Assembly: GCF_032854445.1 (NCBI RefSeq)
Contig: NC_088300.1
Location: 9,300,001-9,364,000, forward strand
Length of the DNA stretch: 64,000 bases
DNA from: Liolophura sinensis
Taxonomy: Eukaryota; Mollusca; Polyplacophora; Chitonida; Chitonidae
Direction: 5' to 3'
A program made the position numbers and the translations under genes. Numbering within the stretch: position 1 is the stretch's first letter; each line of letters starts with the position of its first letter. Below the pieces are notes generated by a model. It was not told where the DNA came from. It did no database searches and saw nothing but the letters and a program-made list of their open reading frames with translations. Below, in pieces: positions 23,961 through 37,490 of the stretch.

Positions 23961-26900
23961 TCTAAACTTGAGTCCCTAGATAAGCTGATTTTGAGGGTCA
24001 CGATTTATGCCCTGTGATATAACAATCTTCAATTCTTCTCTTCTCAAGTCTCCAGGAGCCAGGCAGCTGGGGTGGCATTTTTAGTGTAACCGTGAACCGT
24101 GTCCCATCACTTGTGTTGCGCGTATTCAATCGTGGCGGGTAGAAAATGGAAACAATGGCAACAAGGAATCAAGGCTGAAAATCGGAATTATACGGTATAA
24201 GTTTAGGCACTCATTTGTTCTCATTAAATATTCCTTTGTGTACACTGGACCTACCTGTTTCTTGTTTTATTCATCATTACAGCGATGAGTTAGATTATCG
24301 TTGTGAAGGGTTGATACCGATAAACGATTGATAGACTTTGATGATTTTATCGTTATATAAACCACAATAACGAAATTTGGAACAGGGTTTCCTAACACAC
24401 CCTTAATTTCCACACCCCCATGTTCAGAGGATAGACATTTGATATTACCTTATTCACCGTTTGGAAATAGACCTTAATAAATATAGATCATTACATGAAT
24501 CAAGATTGCCTCGTGCTAGCAGTAAATTCATCGTTACTTGTGAGTTCAGAATTTCTTTCTATGTAATGGTTGTAATTTGTTTATATGTATTGATTCCCGT
24601 GCTGCGCCTGTAGCGTGACGCTTCGATCACGTGAATGGTACGTCAAAGTAAAACGTTCAGTACTGGTCGCCATGGAAGATATGTGCATGTAACGCCATGC
24701 GCGCTCTGTGAGACGAATCCAGGTGTTATAAATGTCAGAGAGGACGCCCACATTTGTTTTCTGTGTTACACTTTTTCTTAACTGTTGAGTAACTATTTGT
24801 CTTCACAATGAGGTATAACAAAAGTAACAAGGAAACCTCCGTTCTGAAAGCAAACTAGAGCTGCCAGCAGTTTAACGGCTGGTTATCCACGACTTGTAAG
24901 TTCGGCCTCCCCCCTCCCCGCTGGTTTTCCTCTCATCATGTAACAGATGACCACAACAGTGACCTAGAAGTGATCTAGAAGAACAAATTCAAAAGAATTT
25001 GCAATCTGGAAGCTTCCTGCTAGAACGACAAAAAAAAAACACTGCCCGCAAAGAATTTTTAATAAAATATTTTTACCAAACAGTTTTAACAAAATTTCAC
25101 TTGTCCATCTCAGTAAAGACCAACTGTTTATAATAAATGATTATGGCCTAACGTTACACTGGCACAATGTTTTTCATCCATAGCGAGAGGAAACTACTCA
25201 GCTGTATCCAGAGAATAAATGTGTACCTCAACCTGAAAGGCAGTGTAGGCCTAAAGGGGAAATCTTCGGTTCGTTGAGTATAAATAAACATCTCATCACG
25301 CATGATCAAACAGATGACACGGTCAGTTCACAGAAGAAGAACAAATGGGCATTCATGCTGAAGTATTCACATGTCACACACTGCTGACCTTCACCTGAAA
25401 AGGAGAAAACTTTTTGCTTTCACCATACCTTTCCATATTACTTTCTATTACTTTCATATTACAGCATTAGCTAGACATTTACAGATTGGAAAGGGCGTTG
25501 AATTCCAATGAAAACTTTTATAGCCTACAACTACATACATGCAGTTAGATATGGTTTGGCTTGCTGAACACAAATCTAGTTTTAATTTTCTTTCAACTGC
25601 TTTTTTCTTTTCCGGAAACTCGAAAGTGCGATTTTTCTCATTTTGAAGGTCACGTTACCGAAAACCATTCCTGCTGTGAATTTGAAAATTGGTCAGCAGG
25701 TAGATCAACTACTGTTCAGTTTAGTCCATTTTTGCTATGTTGAATTTCTGAAGTAAAATGTGTTTAAAGTCTTGCTGTATTGAGTAATACGTCATATCAA
25801 CTTTGGCAGACCCGAGCTGTAACTAGGTTGTCTACACTTCAATACACCACAATGTGGTGTTTCGCAGGAGCCTTAAAACAAAAATCCAATCCTTGGCTAC
25901 TTTACTTGTTCATGTATAAAACACCTAGGTGTATATAGACCCTACTATTTTATCAGTCTATCGGTCAATTGAAAATTTGTTTACACTATCTTGACAACTT
26001 TTAACTTTGCCCTTCCGTATTTCTGTAAGGAACTTAATAATATTTAATTAGAGTTCTCCAATTTTTTCTCGCTTGCAACAAAAACAACTACAGTACAATT
26101 TATGAAACACTTATATTAAAGATTTACATGTAGTCTAGCTTTCGGTCGAAAATGGTGTTCCACATGAAATAAGTTCAAAACATATAACATCTAAGGATCA
26201 GCATGACAAATGTACCTAGTGCAACGACAGCAAGCCAAACTCGGCATTGTCCGGAAAAAGATAAGCTCGTGGAACGTATGGAAAAAACCATTACCAGATC
26301 ATTACGCCATTCAAACGGCGATTTACTTCTTTGGGAGTCATAACTTTAACTGTTTAAATATTGTTCGAAAATGGCAGTTTGCAAAGTTCCGATGCTGTCC
26401 GAGCGGATGCATCGGTTACATCCGTGTTAATTTCGACGTTACGGTCTTCGCTATTCAATCATAATGGGGTGATATGAATTCAGAATTACTAAGATCATGG
26501 GAAACGCGTAGAGCTTTGGCAACTGAGAACAGCGCAAGCGACCCACCTTCTCGGTTAGTGAAGGCAACAATTTAGACGTGTTGATGTGGAATCTAAGCTG
26601 GGAACATGGTCAACCAATCTCAGAGCTAGCTATAGAATCACCTAAATTCCCTATAAATCTACAACAACGACTATTACATGGTCGTGTGCAGGCCACTTGG
26701 AAGTCGTAAACTGCGTTCAGTTGTATTTTTGTTTTGTCCTCATATTACCAGAAAAGAGAACAATATTTATTAATCATATAGATATAACCAGTGTACCGGT
26801 CTAGTAATTTCTTGTGTAGTTGAGAAGACCAGGATGTAATTACACTGGTGGTTTCGCTTGAAGTGTATGTCAGTCACTGAATACATTACAAAGTCTTCTT

Positions 26901-27043
26901 GTTTTATTGTCGCACGTGAGTGAACATTAAGAAAACTCTAAGCATTAACCTACATTAAATTTCCTAGCTTGTATCAGTACAGACTTGTTGGCCAATTGTT
27001 TGTCGTGCTCTACAGATGACACCACACATCTTCTCTGGTGAAA
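23961..27043. other. Spacer between the two receptor genes
   Basis: AT-rich, without repeats or recognisable coding sequence. It contains the 3' UTR of copy A and presumably the promoter of copy B. Confidence 0.5.
24476..24481 (+). terminator. Candidate polyadenylation signal of receptor copy A
   Basis: An AATAAA hexamer lies about 515 bases after the stop at 23960. A weaker ATTAAA at 24223-24228 is closer to the stop and could also be used. Confidence 0.4.
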
Positions 27044-30000
27044 ATGATGGAGATAAAGCGCTACACAAGAACACGTTCGTCAACACTGAGGATAATTCAG
27101 CTAATAGTAGTTTTCTTCCTCTGTTTGCTTCCATCCAAGAAGGCTTTAGAGCAGAACAACGGAAGACCCCAGTCTTCCAGTAGTACAACGTTGACAGGGC
27201 TTCAGTCAACTCAGCCCATTGCGTCCGAGGATAACAACACGCAGTTTCTTCCGGTCGTCATTTCGGAGTCAGTTCATGATTTATTTGGTATCCAAATATA
27301 CTCCAATGGAAGTCTGACTAACAAACTCATCAGTTCATCGGTCACTGATCGGGTTTGTGGGTTACGAATCACTTGCTATGAAGACAAAGCTGTTGAAAAC
27401 AAACCGTTGTGCTCGTTTGAGTGTTCACCCTGCCATTGTGACGATATGTGTCACTTTTACGGAGACTGCTGTCCTGGAAAACTCTTTGAGTATTCCCCCA
27501 ACGTGCCCACGGAAAAGCCAAAGTTTGTCACGTGTTTTGGGAAGGACGGTGATGCCGTACGGTGGGGTGACCATCAACACATCTTTATGGTTTCCAAATG
27601 TCCAGAAAGTCCAAATCTGAACGAGTTTATAGTGACAAAATGTGAGTACCCAGACATCACACGGTTCGCCGAGGCCACGCCAGTTTCCGACATGGCCACC
27701 CAAATAACGTACGTTAACGAGTTCTGTGCGAGATGTCACGGCATCAAACACTTTCAGATCTGGTCACAGAACGTGAGCTGTCGTATCGAGGCTGATTTAG
27801 GGATGGTACGAACCAGGGAGGAACTTTGGCGCCTGGTAATGACCGACAAGACGTGTGCCGCTGAGCTGCAGTCAGTGCCCCCTGTCGGTCTAGAGCTACG
27901 GGTGTGTTACCCTTTTTGGATCGACAAGTGCAATGTAACTGGCAGATGGATAAAAAACCTAAATCCGATGGCGGAATTATTCTGTGGCATGTATCAGCAT
28001 ACAGTAGACCATTATGGCACATCCAGTACAGGTGTGTCATACAGAAATGTGTTCTGCGCCATTTGTAACGGCGCCACGCTGGAAGTGCCTGACATCTGCG
28101 CCCGAGTATCTCCTGAATTTCCTCCTTCAGTATCAGTTCTTCTCTTCTTCAATCCGCCAGAAAATGACGTTTCCCCGGTGACAGAAAATCGGTTGCAGTG
28201 TCGAGCTGGTTATATATACGACCCATTTTCCGTAAGTGTCAGCGAATCTAAGTCTAATATCTTTGTAGATCTCAGATTTGCACACGTCCACCACATGATT
28301 AAAACTTTAACGAATGTTGTGATTTTAATTTATTTTGAAACTTACGTGATGATCAATATCTAAGAAATGATGCAGCTGGTAACCAGTAGGCATATACACA
28401 TGATCTCTTTATACTGGTGCTAACTTGAAGCCTTTAGCCTTCAGCTAGCATAACGACAATCTAATTCATTATTCACCTTTTCTTATTATAAATCAAAAGA
28501 AAGACATGATAGATTATCTCATTCAGGCTCTAATATGACTGCTCATTTAAAAATAGTCTTGGCTATAGAGTTCCTAAACCTGGGTCAGCCGGAAGCAGAT
28601 ACAGATCTAGATGGCATTGTGACATTTTCATAGGTCTTCTACATCGGCTTGTTTGCTTTCTACTTACTACTTGTGCTGTTCTGTACTTTTAAGTACAGTC
28701 TGATGTGTTTTGTTGACAGGTGGCTTGTCAAGAACTGAAGTGTCCCGCCAGGCGTGTGCTCGACCAAGGAGACTGTCGAGTGCCCTTTTTGTCAACCGCA
28801 GGCCTAGGTTTCGCCTATCATCAACAAATTCGTCTGGAAAATTCCACTTTGGTTAACGCCTCCAAATTCATCACAGAATACACAGCAAACTTTAAGCGAT
28901 TTTTTAACGAATATGGACCTTTTCTGTACATAGGCTTCGCTTTAGAGTTCTTTGAAAGTAAGACGAACAATTCATACGTGGAACTTGTGTGGGTTACAGC
29001 AAAGTTTATATCCAAGTCCAGTACACAAGTCACCGATGTGGAACACCGGGTTGTCAAATTTCTAACATTCTCGTGGAGTTATTACGACCTTGCCACCAAT
29101 ACTAACACAACCGTCTTCTCTTCACGAATCAAATGCCCTGCTGATTCATATTCGGAGATAGGCTATGAAAGCGTAAACCGCCAGTTACATGAAGAACACT
29201 TTGACATCGAAACACTGGACACGTCAATGTCCTTTGCCACCATAGAGCTGAACTGCTCATTCTTAGAGTACGATCTGTCGTCAGCTAATTTTAGTTACGA
29301 CCCGAAAACGAGCACAGTATTATTAGACGGCAATCAGATACACCTGGACAGATCACGCGTGTTGCTGTGTAATGGTACTTTGAGGATTTGCTCCGATGTC
29401 CTTGTGGACATCCTTGGTGCTTTAGAAGAGTTCTTGTTTCGGAGTCAGGATGCTGATCTCTTTGACAAAACCTTGTCAGTCATCTCTCTCATCAGCATTA
29501 TTCTTTCCCTTGTATCCCTTTTCGGCACGTTCGTTGTGTTCTGTCTGGCACCAAAACTGAGAACGGCTCCAGGGAGGAATATTATGGCGTTGGTGTTTCA
29601 TCTCTTTTGTGCTCAACTGGTATTCTTGTCATTATCTAATAGAGTGGAGATCAGAATTCTATGTCAGGTATTCGCGGTTCTCATTCATTATTTCTGGATC
29701 ACAACCTTTACATGGATGATGGCTTTAGCTTACCAGATGCATAAAGTCTTCGCCAGCTTCCCGTCAATGGCGTCCAACAGTAGTAAGAACCAGAAACTCG
29801 TTTGGAAATACTTGTTGGTATGTGATCTCACGGCCTTGATTCCAGTCATCGTGTGCATTGCATATTACCTCATTACCACGGACGGAGAACATGTGGGATA
29901 CGGCAGAACGATTTGCTTTTTGAACGATGCCTGGGCCATCGGTGCTTTTTTCGCAGCACCGCTCTGTATTATGCTGCTGTTTAACGCCGTTTGCTTCGCG

Positions 30001-30300
30001 CGTACATTTCTAACAGTAGGCTGTCGACAGCAAATAGAAACTGACTCAGACATCCCCAACATCAACTATGTGTTAATCTACGTCAAGTTATCGGCGCTTT
30101 TGGGGTTTTCGTGGGCATTTGGAATTCTGGCAGCCATCTTGAATTCCTTGGTATTGTGGTATGTATTTGTTATACTTACTGGTTGCCACGGTGTCTTTAT
30201 CTTTCTCGCTTACTGTGTTAACAAAAGGACATGGGCGTCCGTTAAGGTCACTCTGTCGGAGAGAAGCTCTACACGTTCCACAGATGGATCTGGGAAATGA
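27044..30300 (+). CDS. Secretin/Methuselah-like 7TM receptor with somatomedin-B-like ectodomain, copy B
   Basis: Exons are 27044-28231 and 28720-30300, joined in phase 0 at the same position as copy A (donor TTTTCC|gtaagt, acceptor gttgacag|GTGGCT), 2769 nt, 922 aa. Two ATGs lie side by side at 27044 and 27047; either may start. A basic N-terminus is followed by the hydrophobic IIQLIVVFFLCLL, which fits a signal peptide or signal anchor. A Ser/Thr/Gln-rich linker absent from copy A follows. The somatomedin-B-like core (CHCDDMCHFYGDCC) is near residues 104-144, and FCARCHG and FCAICNG are near 226 and 335. Helices 1-7 lie at about 645-897 with the same family-B hallmarks as copy A, again without a visible GPS. 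Intron 1 is 488 bp against 1121 bp in copy A. Some exon patches are identical in DNA to copy A while others are strongly diverged. Ligand unknown; expected at the cell surface. Confidence 0.9.
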
Positions 30301-30640
30301 CCTTGACACACCATTCCTGGTAGCCAGGCAGGCACAGAAATCATTACGGAGGTTTAGTGTATTGGTATAAAACATTCTGGTGACTAGATCAGTCGTCATG
30401 ACTGTCTATTATATAAGTCTTCCTGACTACGATATCAGCCTTGGCTGACTACGATATCAGCCGCTGTAGCGGCCTTAGCATTTAATTCCTAGGAAATGAT
30501 AGTCTAGGAAAGCGTGACAATCTAAATCAGTTGTAGTCATCCTCAAGCTTCAAGGATATCGATGCCTTAGTGAGGTTCGGAGCTGGACAGTGTAGGACAT
30601 CGTGACAATCTAGATGAGTCGACGTCATCCTTTAACTCAT

Positions 30641-31541
30641 GGGGGCCTCTGTGGCTCAGTCGGTTAGCGCCCTAGCGCAGCGTAATGACCCAGGAGCCTC
30701 TCACCAATGCGGTTGAGTTCAAGTCCAGCTCATGCTGGCTTCCTCTCCGGCCGTAAGTGGGAAGGTCTGCCAGAAACCTGCGGATGGTCGTGGGTTTCCC
30801 CCGGGCTGTGCCCGGCTTCCACCCACCATAATGCTGACCGCCGTCGTATAAGGGAAATATTCTTGAGTACGGCGTAAAACACCAATCAAAAAAAAAAAAA
30901 AAAACATAGAGACAGGTGGTAATATTGAACTGAACTCTTTCTTTGGAAATTGAACATGACATAGAATGTATATACACAAACCATCAACAACTTACTTATC
31001 TGATACTGATAATAAGATACTTATACTTATTAAGACTGTTAGATGTATGGCATACCCGACAGAAACCATCACACCTTTCTACCAGATTCTGTAAATCTAC
31101 AAACCACCCCTAAAACTACTACATATAGGCAGAGAGGGTGACTAAATCCAAACTACCCCTTACAGACAATAAGATATATTTTGGAAATGCCTATTCTACA
31201 CGTGTATATGTACATGATACAGTACATTTATAATGGAATGGTGGTGTGGCAGAGATCACCACAGCACACTTGGCATTATACACGTGTATATGTACATGAT
31301 ACAGCACATTTATAATGGAGTGGTGGTGTGGCAGAGATCACCACAGCACACTTGGCATTATACGCAGGACAACAATATAACAGCACAGATTATGTCTAAA
31401 ATATTCCTTTTCTAATTCAGAGCTTCTGGGACAAATGGAATGATATGCAATGCAATGACCAGAAAAACCCTACAGCGGACACATGTGTATGCAGCAATAT
31501 TCTTGAGTACGGCGTAAAACACAAATCAAAAAAAAAAAAAA
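30641..31541 (+). mobile_element. Composite SINE insertion flanked by one target-site duplication
   Basis: A full tRNA-derived SINE (30641-30903) has the A box TGGCTCAGTCGG, a B-box-like GAGTTCAAGTCC and the tail CGGCGTAAAACACCAATCAAA plus poly(A). It is followed by about 590 bp of unrelated DNA and then by a second SINE 3' tail with poly(A) (31494-31541). The 13-bp ATCCTTTAACTCA at 30627-30639 recurs at 31542-31554, so one duplication encloses the whole 0.9 kb. Confidence 0.7.
31199..31361. repeat. 82-bp direct duplication
   Basis: Two nearly identical copies starting acgtgtatatgtacatgata, differing at only a few positions. Within the non-SINE part of the composite insertion. Confidence 0.9.
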
Positions 31542-31825
31542 ATCCTTTAACTCACACCGCATCGATGCGTTAGGGAGGTTCAGAGTTGAAGACGGTGTAG
31601 GACATCTTGACGATCTAGATCAGTCGTAGTCATCCTCAAACTCATGCGATATCGGTGAGTTAGGAGGTTCAGAGACGAAGACAGGGTAAGACATCCCGAC
31701 AATCTAGATCATTCGTAGGATATCATTCAGAAAAGAGGTCCAGAGCTGAAGTCTAGAACACCCCGAAAATTCTTAATCAGTCAAGATCGACTCGGATATC
31801 AGCCGCCGTAACAAACATATCAGTA

Positions 31826-31914
31826 TACCGGTTTCTTCCCACCATAATGTTGGTCGTCGTCGTATGAGTGGAATATTCTTGAATACGGCGTAAAACTCCA
31901 ATCAAATGAATAAA
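31826..31914 (+). mobile_element. SINE tail fragment, first family
   Basis: CCGGTTTCTTCCCACCATAA through ATACGGCGTAAAACTCCAATC and an AAATGAATAAAT tail; the 5' part is absent. Confidence 0.65.
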
Positions 31915-34900
31915 TGCATGTATATCAGTCAGCCATAGGTGTATAACACTAGAAATCTTAGGACAGCGCAATTTCTAAGATTGTGCTTTGTGACTGAATA
32001 GGATATCAGCTCGTTACAATGTCTGGATCACTAGAGAATTTTTATTGGGTAAAAATATACTGTGGACTGATTTTGACCAACTTTTGTTTCTCTGTGTTAA
32101 CCCTTCTTGCATATACCCTAGTGAAAGCATTTGACTAATGCCACAACGCTAGTTTCTCCGTAAATACAAAATCCATCAGAACTTACCTTCTTGTCTTAAA
32201 TGCGCTCACTACTTTCGACTTACTAACTTATGCGTTGTGTCTATATTGTTTGGCGTAATACTTCATCGATCACATTCGAACTCCTGAGGATAAATCTGGA
32301 AACATATATGTTAGCGTGATTTCACGCGAAGATGTTATTACCAAATAATACTATCCGGTGGGTCAACAGCTACTTAATGCAGCAAACAAGGTGTGAAAGG
32401 TGTCCACACGGAAGGGAAAGGCTTCCCCAATACCGAACAAAGACACATCCGCACCAGCTGTAACCGAACTCAAATTTGTTTATCCCAGTTTTGACCAAAC
32501 CTATCATGATGTGTGCTGTTCATGTCACTGATGGAAATTGTAGATTTTAGTCAAGGATTTTAGAGCACAGCTGAATGATCTCAGGTTCACGAAAATATCT
32601 ACGAGGTGTGTAGTTCGCCACACAAAGCTCAGATTACCACCTGGGAAAGGGGAGATAAATATGGAAGGCTCCCAAAACGAGAGGTAAATATATGCTACCT
32701 CTGAAAGCTGGTTATCAGTTTATATGCAAGCATCCTCTGAACTGTCCATTTGTTGGTTTGTGTGCGTTGATGTTTGACATGAAAGAGTAAGTATCATGCA
32801 GATTTTATTCACACGGCTATTGCCGAACGGTGTATTGCCATAAAGAGGTCTCTAGTTTAACATCATTGAACTAATGGATGTACCTGGCTTGGCTTTATAT
32901 CACTGTCATTATCACATTCCTAAACTACACCTCAGACTAGTCAGACTAGATTTATCAAATTTAGTTCTTTCATGCCAAACGTAATTACAAGCTGACATTT
33001 CCCGAAATTTTCCGAACTCTGTTCAGTAAATTCGGGCCTATATGTCGTAGAACAGATAATCTGTCTGCGCAACTGAAACACCCTTTGATATTGAACTGGG
33101 TCCATCATGTATATGGTAGTTCATTTTGTTAAAACATATTCAAAAAAAATTAATACCGCCCCGGATAGCACAGTTGGTAGAGCGTCCGCTTCGGGACCGG
33201 TAGATCCAGGATCAATCCTTGATCGAGTCACACCTAAGACTTTAAAAGAGGAAGTTGTAACTTCCTCGCTTGGCGTTCAGCATGAAGGGGATAGTGCAAC
33301 GACTGGTTGACCCGTATCAGTATAATGGCTCGGGCGAGGCGTCTTACTTGCCTTCGGTAAGTCGTCTCAGTGAAGCAGCACTAAATAAAAGAGCGGTGGA
33401 AATCCGTCCTGCAACAAGGAGGCACATTATACGTACATGCACCCTAATGATTCCTTCGTCGTCATATGACTGAAAAATTGTTGAGTACGACGTTAAACCC
33501 CAAGCACTCACTCACTCAAAAAAATTAAGGATGATTTCTAAATCAGTCTTCAACAAAAGGTAAATCTGGCAAAGATCTGTATATGAATGTTCACTAAATT
33601 ATAAAGAATCTGAGCAGCCTTAAATTAAAAACAGAAGGATTTATTCGCCCTCAGAAAATAATGATCACATGGCTTATAAGTGCTTAAATGTTTACTAAGT
33701 CTATAACAAATGATAAACCAGGACAGACTTGTGGTGCTCTATCATTATACAGATACACGTACGAGATGACTAAAACACGGTTGTCAAAACATACAGTCAG
33801 CCTCGATCACATTAGAAGCGAGCGTGGCTAATTAACTCATTTAAGACTGACGCGAAACTTGCTTATCACAGGTACGTCTGTTAATATGTATGAACAAATC
33901 ACGTGATACCAAAGCACGGTATATATCTTCACTTGTAGGCAATACGTTGAAATAATTACAGCTCCCTAACCGCCAACATTCCTCAAGTAAAAAGTCCCCC
34001 GTGTCGTAAAAAGAACCGTGATTAACTATGCGCAATGCGACAAATTCCCATGGCGACGGGCCGGGGCGCGACCCGCTAGCGACCAATGCGAAGGCACATC
34101 GATCGACGGACCGGTAGGACTAGAGCACGTGAGGGCGGCCTGCCAAAATTAAGCTTACTTCTCGAGTGAATCATATTGTATATAAAGACCAGAGGTTTGA
34201 ATAAGCGGACTTAATAAACGACTAAGGTGTACAAGCAGAAGTTCATAGTATAGGCTCCCAGCACTGATACGTCACACTGTACAAGTTCAGCTTGGCTGTA
34301 CACACATTGTGGGCTGTATTGAACCTTCATGGATTTCACACTCTTCACTGACGCCCACGATCCGCTAATGTCTTACAGCTAGTCACCAGTTGTCCGGACC
34401 TGTTGGCAATAGGCTACACTGGGGTAGAACAGCTGCACTCTCTTTCAGCCGTGTGGTCATAAATATAAGAATAAAGTTAACCTGTTTCTGTTATGAACAA
34501 TCCTACCATAGTTCAAATTTATTCTATGCGTTGCTATGATGACCTAAATGATAATACTGTAGTTAAGTAAATGTGCTATATAATTATTACTCTGCACTAA
34601 ACGTCAGCAAGGTAAGCTTCTGGTATTTAAACTTTTTTCTGGTATTTTCTTAATTATCCATTTATTTTATCTTTTAATAGAGTTAACGGCTGTTAAATGA
34701 GTGATCGTAGTTATTGACGACATTAAAGTTAAGAGCTACAGTTCGCGTTTGGAGATGCAGTAGTGCGTGAGACGTACGAGCCTCGGGACGTGTAAGGTGT
34801 ACATAGGACTGCCATCCACTGAAACACAACTGCGGGTTCAATACCAGGCTTGGTTAGGAAATGTTTATACTCTCCCGCTCTAGCGGTTTTGCGGAACATA

Positions 34901-35636
34901 CGTGACAATATAAGCGGTCGATGGCTCCTTTGGAGGAGTTTCTGAAGTCTTCGTTGAAAATCAATTTGTCTGCCACCAAACTGGCGTCAAAATTTGTTTG
35001 TTACACATCTGAAAGTACCTTAGTATAACTTGCTGCGAAATCCTGTGCTTTATCGCGGACGACCGCTTTCTCTCCAACTGATCGCAAAAGTCGTGAGCAT
35101 GCATGACGGTAACACAGTGATAAAATAAATAAATAAACAACTGAACATTTTAAGTATGACTTATATTGTATAAGGACAATGACATTTTTAAAACTCTTTT
35201 TCAGTAAACCTGTTTGCTTCATATAGACGTACAACTTTAAATCAAACCAGTGTTATTCTTTAGATTAATTCTGATTTTCACTATGGTCTGGTCTATCCAG
35301 AATGAGACCAGTATTAAGATGTTTGTTTTATATTTTTCTGGTTTATACTGATTTATTAAAAATGTCATTATGATGTACTGGTATCAAGATTCATCTCTGG
35401 CTTTACATGTACTTTGGCCTCTTCGTCTATTGAATCTGCGCTGGCAGGAGGAGACCGGTAGTAAATTACGTCGGACATTATATGTCTATTGATGAAACTC
35501 GTTATAAGATTGACTGATAAGTTCAGTTCTAGATAACACATATGTTTCTCAGCTAAGCAAAGCACTTTTGCGAAAACGGGCCCAGTCTAACTTTTAAGCC
35601 AGAAGATACACCGTGAATTATGACTTAACTCGTACC
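31915..35636. other. Intergenic
   Basis: One SINE at 33155 is recognisable. I see no coding sequence; the open frame at 34086-33841 on the minus strand has no recognisable motif. Confidence 0.5.
33155..33519 (+). mobile_element. tRNA-derived SINE, second family (CACTCACTCA tail)
   Basis: The tRNA-like head (TAGCACAGTTGG A box, GGATCAATCC B box) starts near 33157. A ~290-bp body follows, ending CATATGACTGAAAAATTG, then GACGTTAAACCCCAAGCACTCACTCA. An A-rich direct repeat (AAAAAAATTAA) flanks it at about 33143-33154 and 33518-33528. The short open frames inside it are not genes. Confidence 0.75.
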
Positions 35637-35885
35637 CTGAGAAAGTATATAAAGTACGAAATTAGATCAGAATCATGCAAAGAGAGGCAGTCAACAGATT
35701 TGAATGACGTTGAAAAGACGCAAGGTATGTTCTAGGCGAATGAATGAAATTAGAACTCAAATCGTGTGTCATGCTAGTATGCAAGTTGCCGATAAAATAA
35801 AATATGTATCTCATTTGATTGCAATTGATTATAACCTATATCCAGTGCGACTATCTGATTCAGCACGATGAATAACCGGCGCCTA
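35637..35885 (+). repeat. Duplicated ~240-bp block, copy 1
   Basis: Homologous to 42244-42485 from the TATA box to CACGATGAATA. Sequence outside the block is unrelated. Confidence 0.75.
35646..35724 (+). promoter_or_regulatory. TATA box plus putative mini first exon, copy 1
   Basis: TATATAAAG at 35646-35654 is followed 58 bases later by an ATG at 35704 and a gtatgtt donor at 35725, giving a seven-codon exon (MTLKRRK, phase 0). The surrounding ~240 bases (35637-35885) are homologous to 42244-42485, where the TATA-to-ATG distance is also exactly 58. If the donor is not used, the frame runs on to a TGA after 55 codons, but indels between the copies beyond the donor break the shared frame. The downstream gene is unknown. 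Confidence 0.4.
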
Positions 35886-37490
35886 ACACACACCGTGACA
35901 ACCATGTAGGTTAAGTAACAACACGTGTCCAGTTGTTACCCTCCACCCAAATATGGCTCAATACCAACACATAACGTCCTTGTTGCTCAGTCCCATGCAC
36001 GTCTGACACATTTTACCACAAAGAAAAGTGTCATATTTATACATACATGTGTTCGTACAGAGACAAACTGAAATGACACTTACAAAAAGCGCCAGTTGAG
36101 TGACCAGACGGCTTTGTGAAGACAAGGTTGCTTTTACAAATACTCCTGTTGTATCAGACACGAATTCGACCTATAAAATATTGTGCCCTTAATACGAGGT
36201 GTAAATGGAGTCACCATGTCGTCATTTGTATACCGTAAAAAGTAATACAACCCAATTATAATCCTCCTGCTATTAATTAGGGCAGGGGATGTTTCTGGTA
36301 GACTTCCACGAGTAGAAGTCACATTTCAAGAATTACCATGGCGGCGAGACAGAGATGAGTGCACGTGTCTTCCCTCACAAACTTGTCCTGAAAACACCTG
36401 AATCGTCTTCTTTGCGATAATACATTTTAACACTTTTCTTCAAAAGTTTTAAGTCCACATTTAGTACTTAGACAGGTGTATGTAACCACAGTGAAGGTTT
36501 CTGAACGCTTGACGGTTTAGCTTCAGTGTGTATCCCCTCGGTTTTTTTATATGTATAAATCAGCCTTTGATAATGCACTAACGGCCCATTCCTATTAACG
36601 ATCAATCCACCAGTAAATATACTTTAAAAATTCCAATGCTCACTATTCATGTTGCAACATGTAACAGAGTGCGCCTTACCAGTTGGATCATACGGTGATT
36701 ATACAAACCCGATACACCTGAATGCAAATTTCCCCCAGCTGAAGTATAGATCATCTCGACGACTACATAATAGGAGGTACATGTTCGTGTCACATTATTG
36801 GCTTAAGCCTTCAGTACTTTGGACCCAGCGACTGACAACTTATGATTCGCAACATCACGTGACGACCTCGTTTGTGATCGGATCTCCTATTTAGAAGCTG
36901 CTAAGTGGCTTACGCCACATGTCCAAATGGGATTTTCGCCAATGTTCGGACAAAGGGAGATTACTCCGTGTGAGCGAAGTAATGTCATGAACCAAGTAAA
37001 CAGTACAGGTATTTGAATACAGCGATTCGATTAAGTTCATCAAAACCATTAGAAGAAGGGTGGTTATGGTATATGACTTATAGTAAATCATGTCTATTGG
37101 TTCATTTGATTTAGTACATTCTGAAAACGCTTAAGGTAAATGTAACTCCATTCCCAAATGTAACTCCATTCACAAAATATACTTATTTCTCCTGCATTTT
37201 CTAAGATTACTTTTTTCACCCAACGTGCGCATGATTCTTTCCAACGGGTTTCAGAAGTGCACCATGAAAAGTTCACAATGAGCAGATGTTTAGCAGAACT
37301 ATGGACACAACTACATGTAGAAAATATTCAACCCATGTGCCATATGTCCTATAATTGTTATAGGAACTATGACACAACAGATGCCTTTAGTTTCAATATT
37401 GTGTAATAGTGTGTGCATAACTCGCCTAGTTGCATATTTTACAGAATGTACTAACATCGTTGATTCAATTGCTACATCATAAATCACTGA

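Larger units (their letters stand above)
30480..31760. repeat. ~89-bp tandem repeat interrupted by the composite SINE insertion
   Basis: Units with gaggttcagag, gtaggacat and gacaatctagat occur at 30480-30640 and again at 31555-31760 (measured period 89 between 31575 and 31664). The composite SINE at 30641 inserted inside one unit. Confidence 0.75.

Noticed and set aside
27425-28040. Minus-strand frames of 98-108 codons
   Set aside because: They are antisense shadows of the first exon of receptor copy B. The minus-strand frames at 23519-23719 and 29865-30065 are likewise shadows of the helix-coding exons.
30641-30720. tRNA-like sequence (TGGCTCAGTCGG...GTTCAAGTCC)
   Set aside because: It is the head of a SINE: no acceptor-stem pairing, poly(A) tail and multiple copies. 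Not a tRNA gene. The same applies at 33157 and 63600.
33841-34086. 81-codon minus-strand frame
   Set aside because: No recognisable motif, splice context or homologue known to me; length is within chance for 64 kb.
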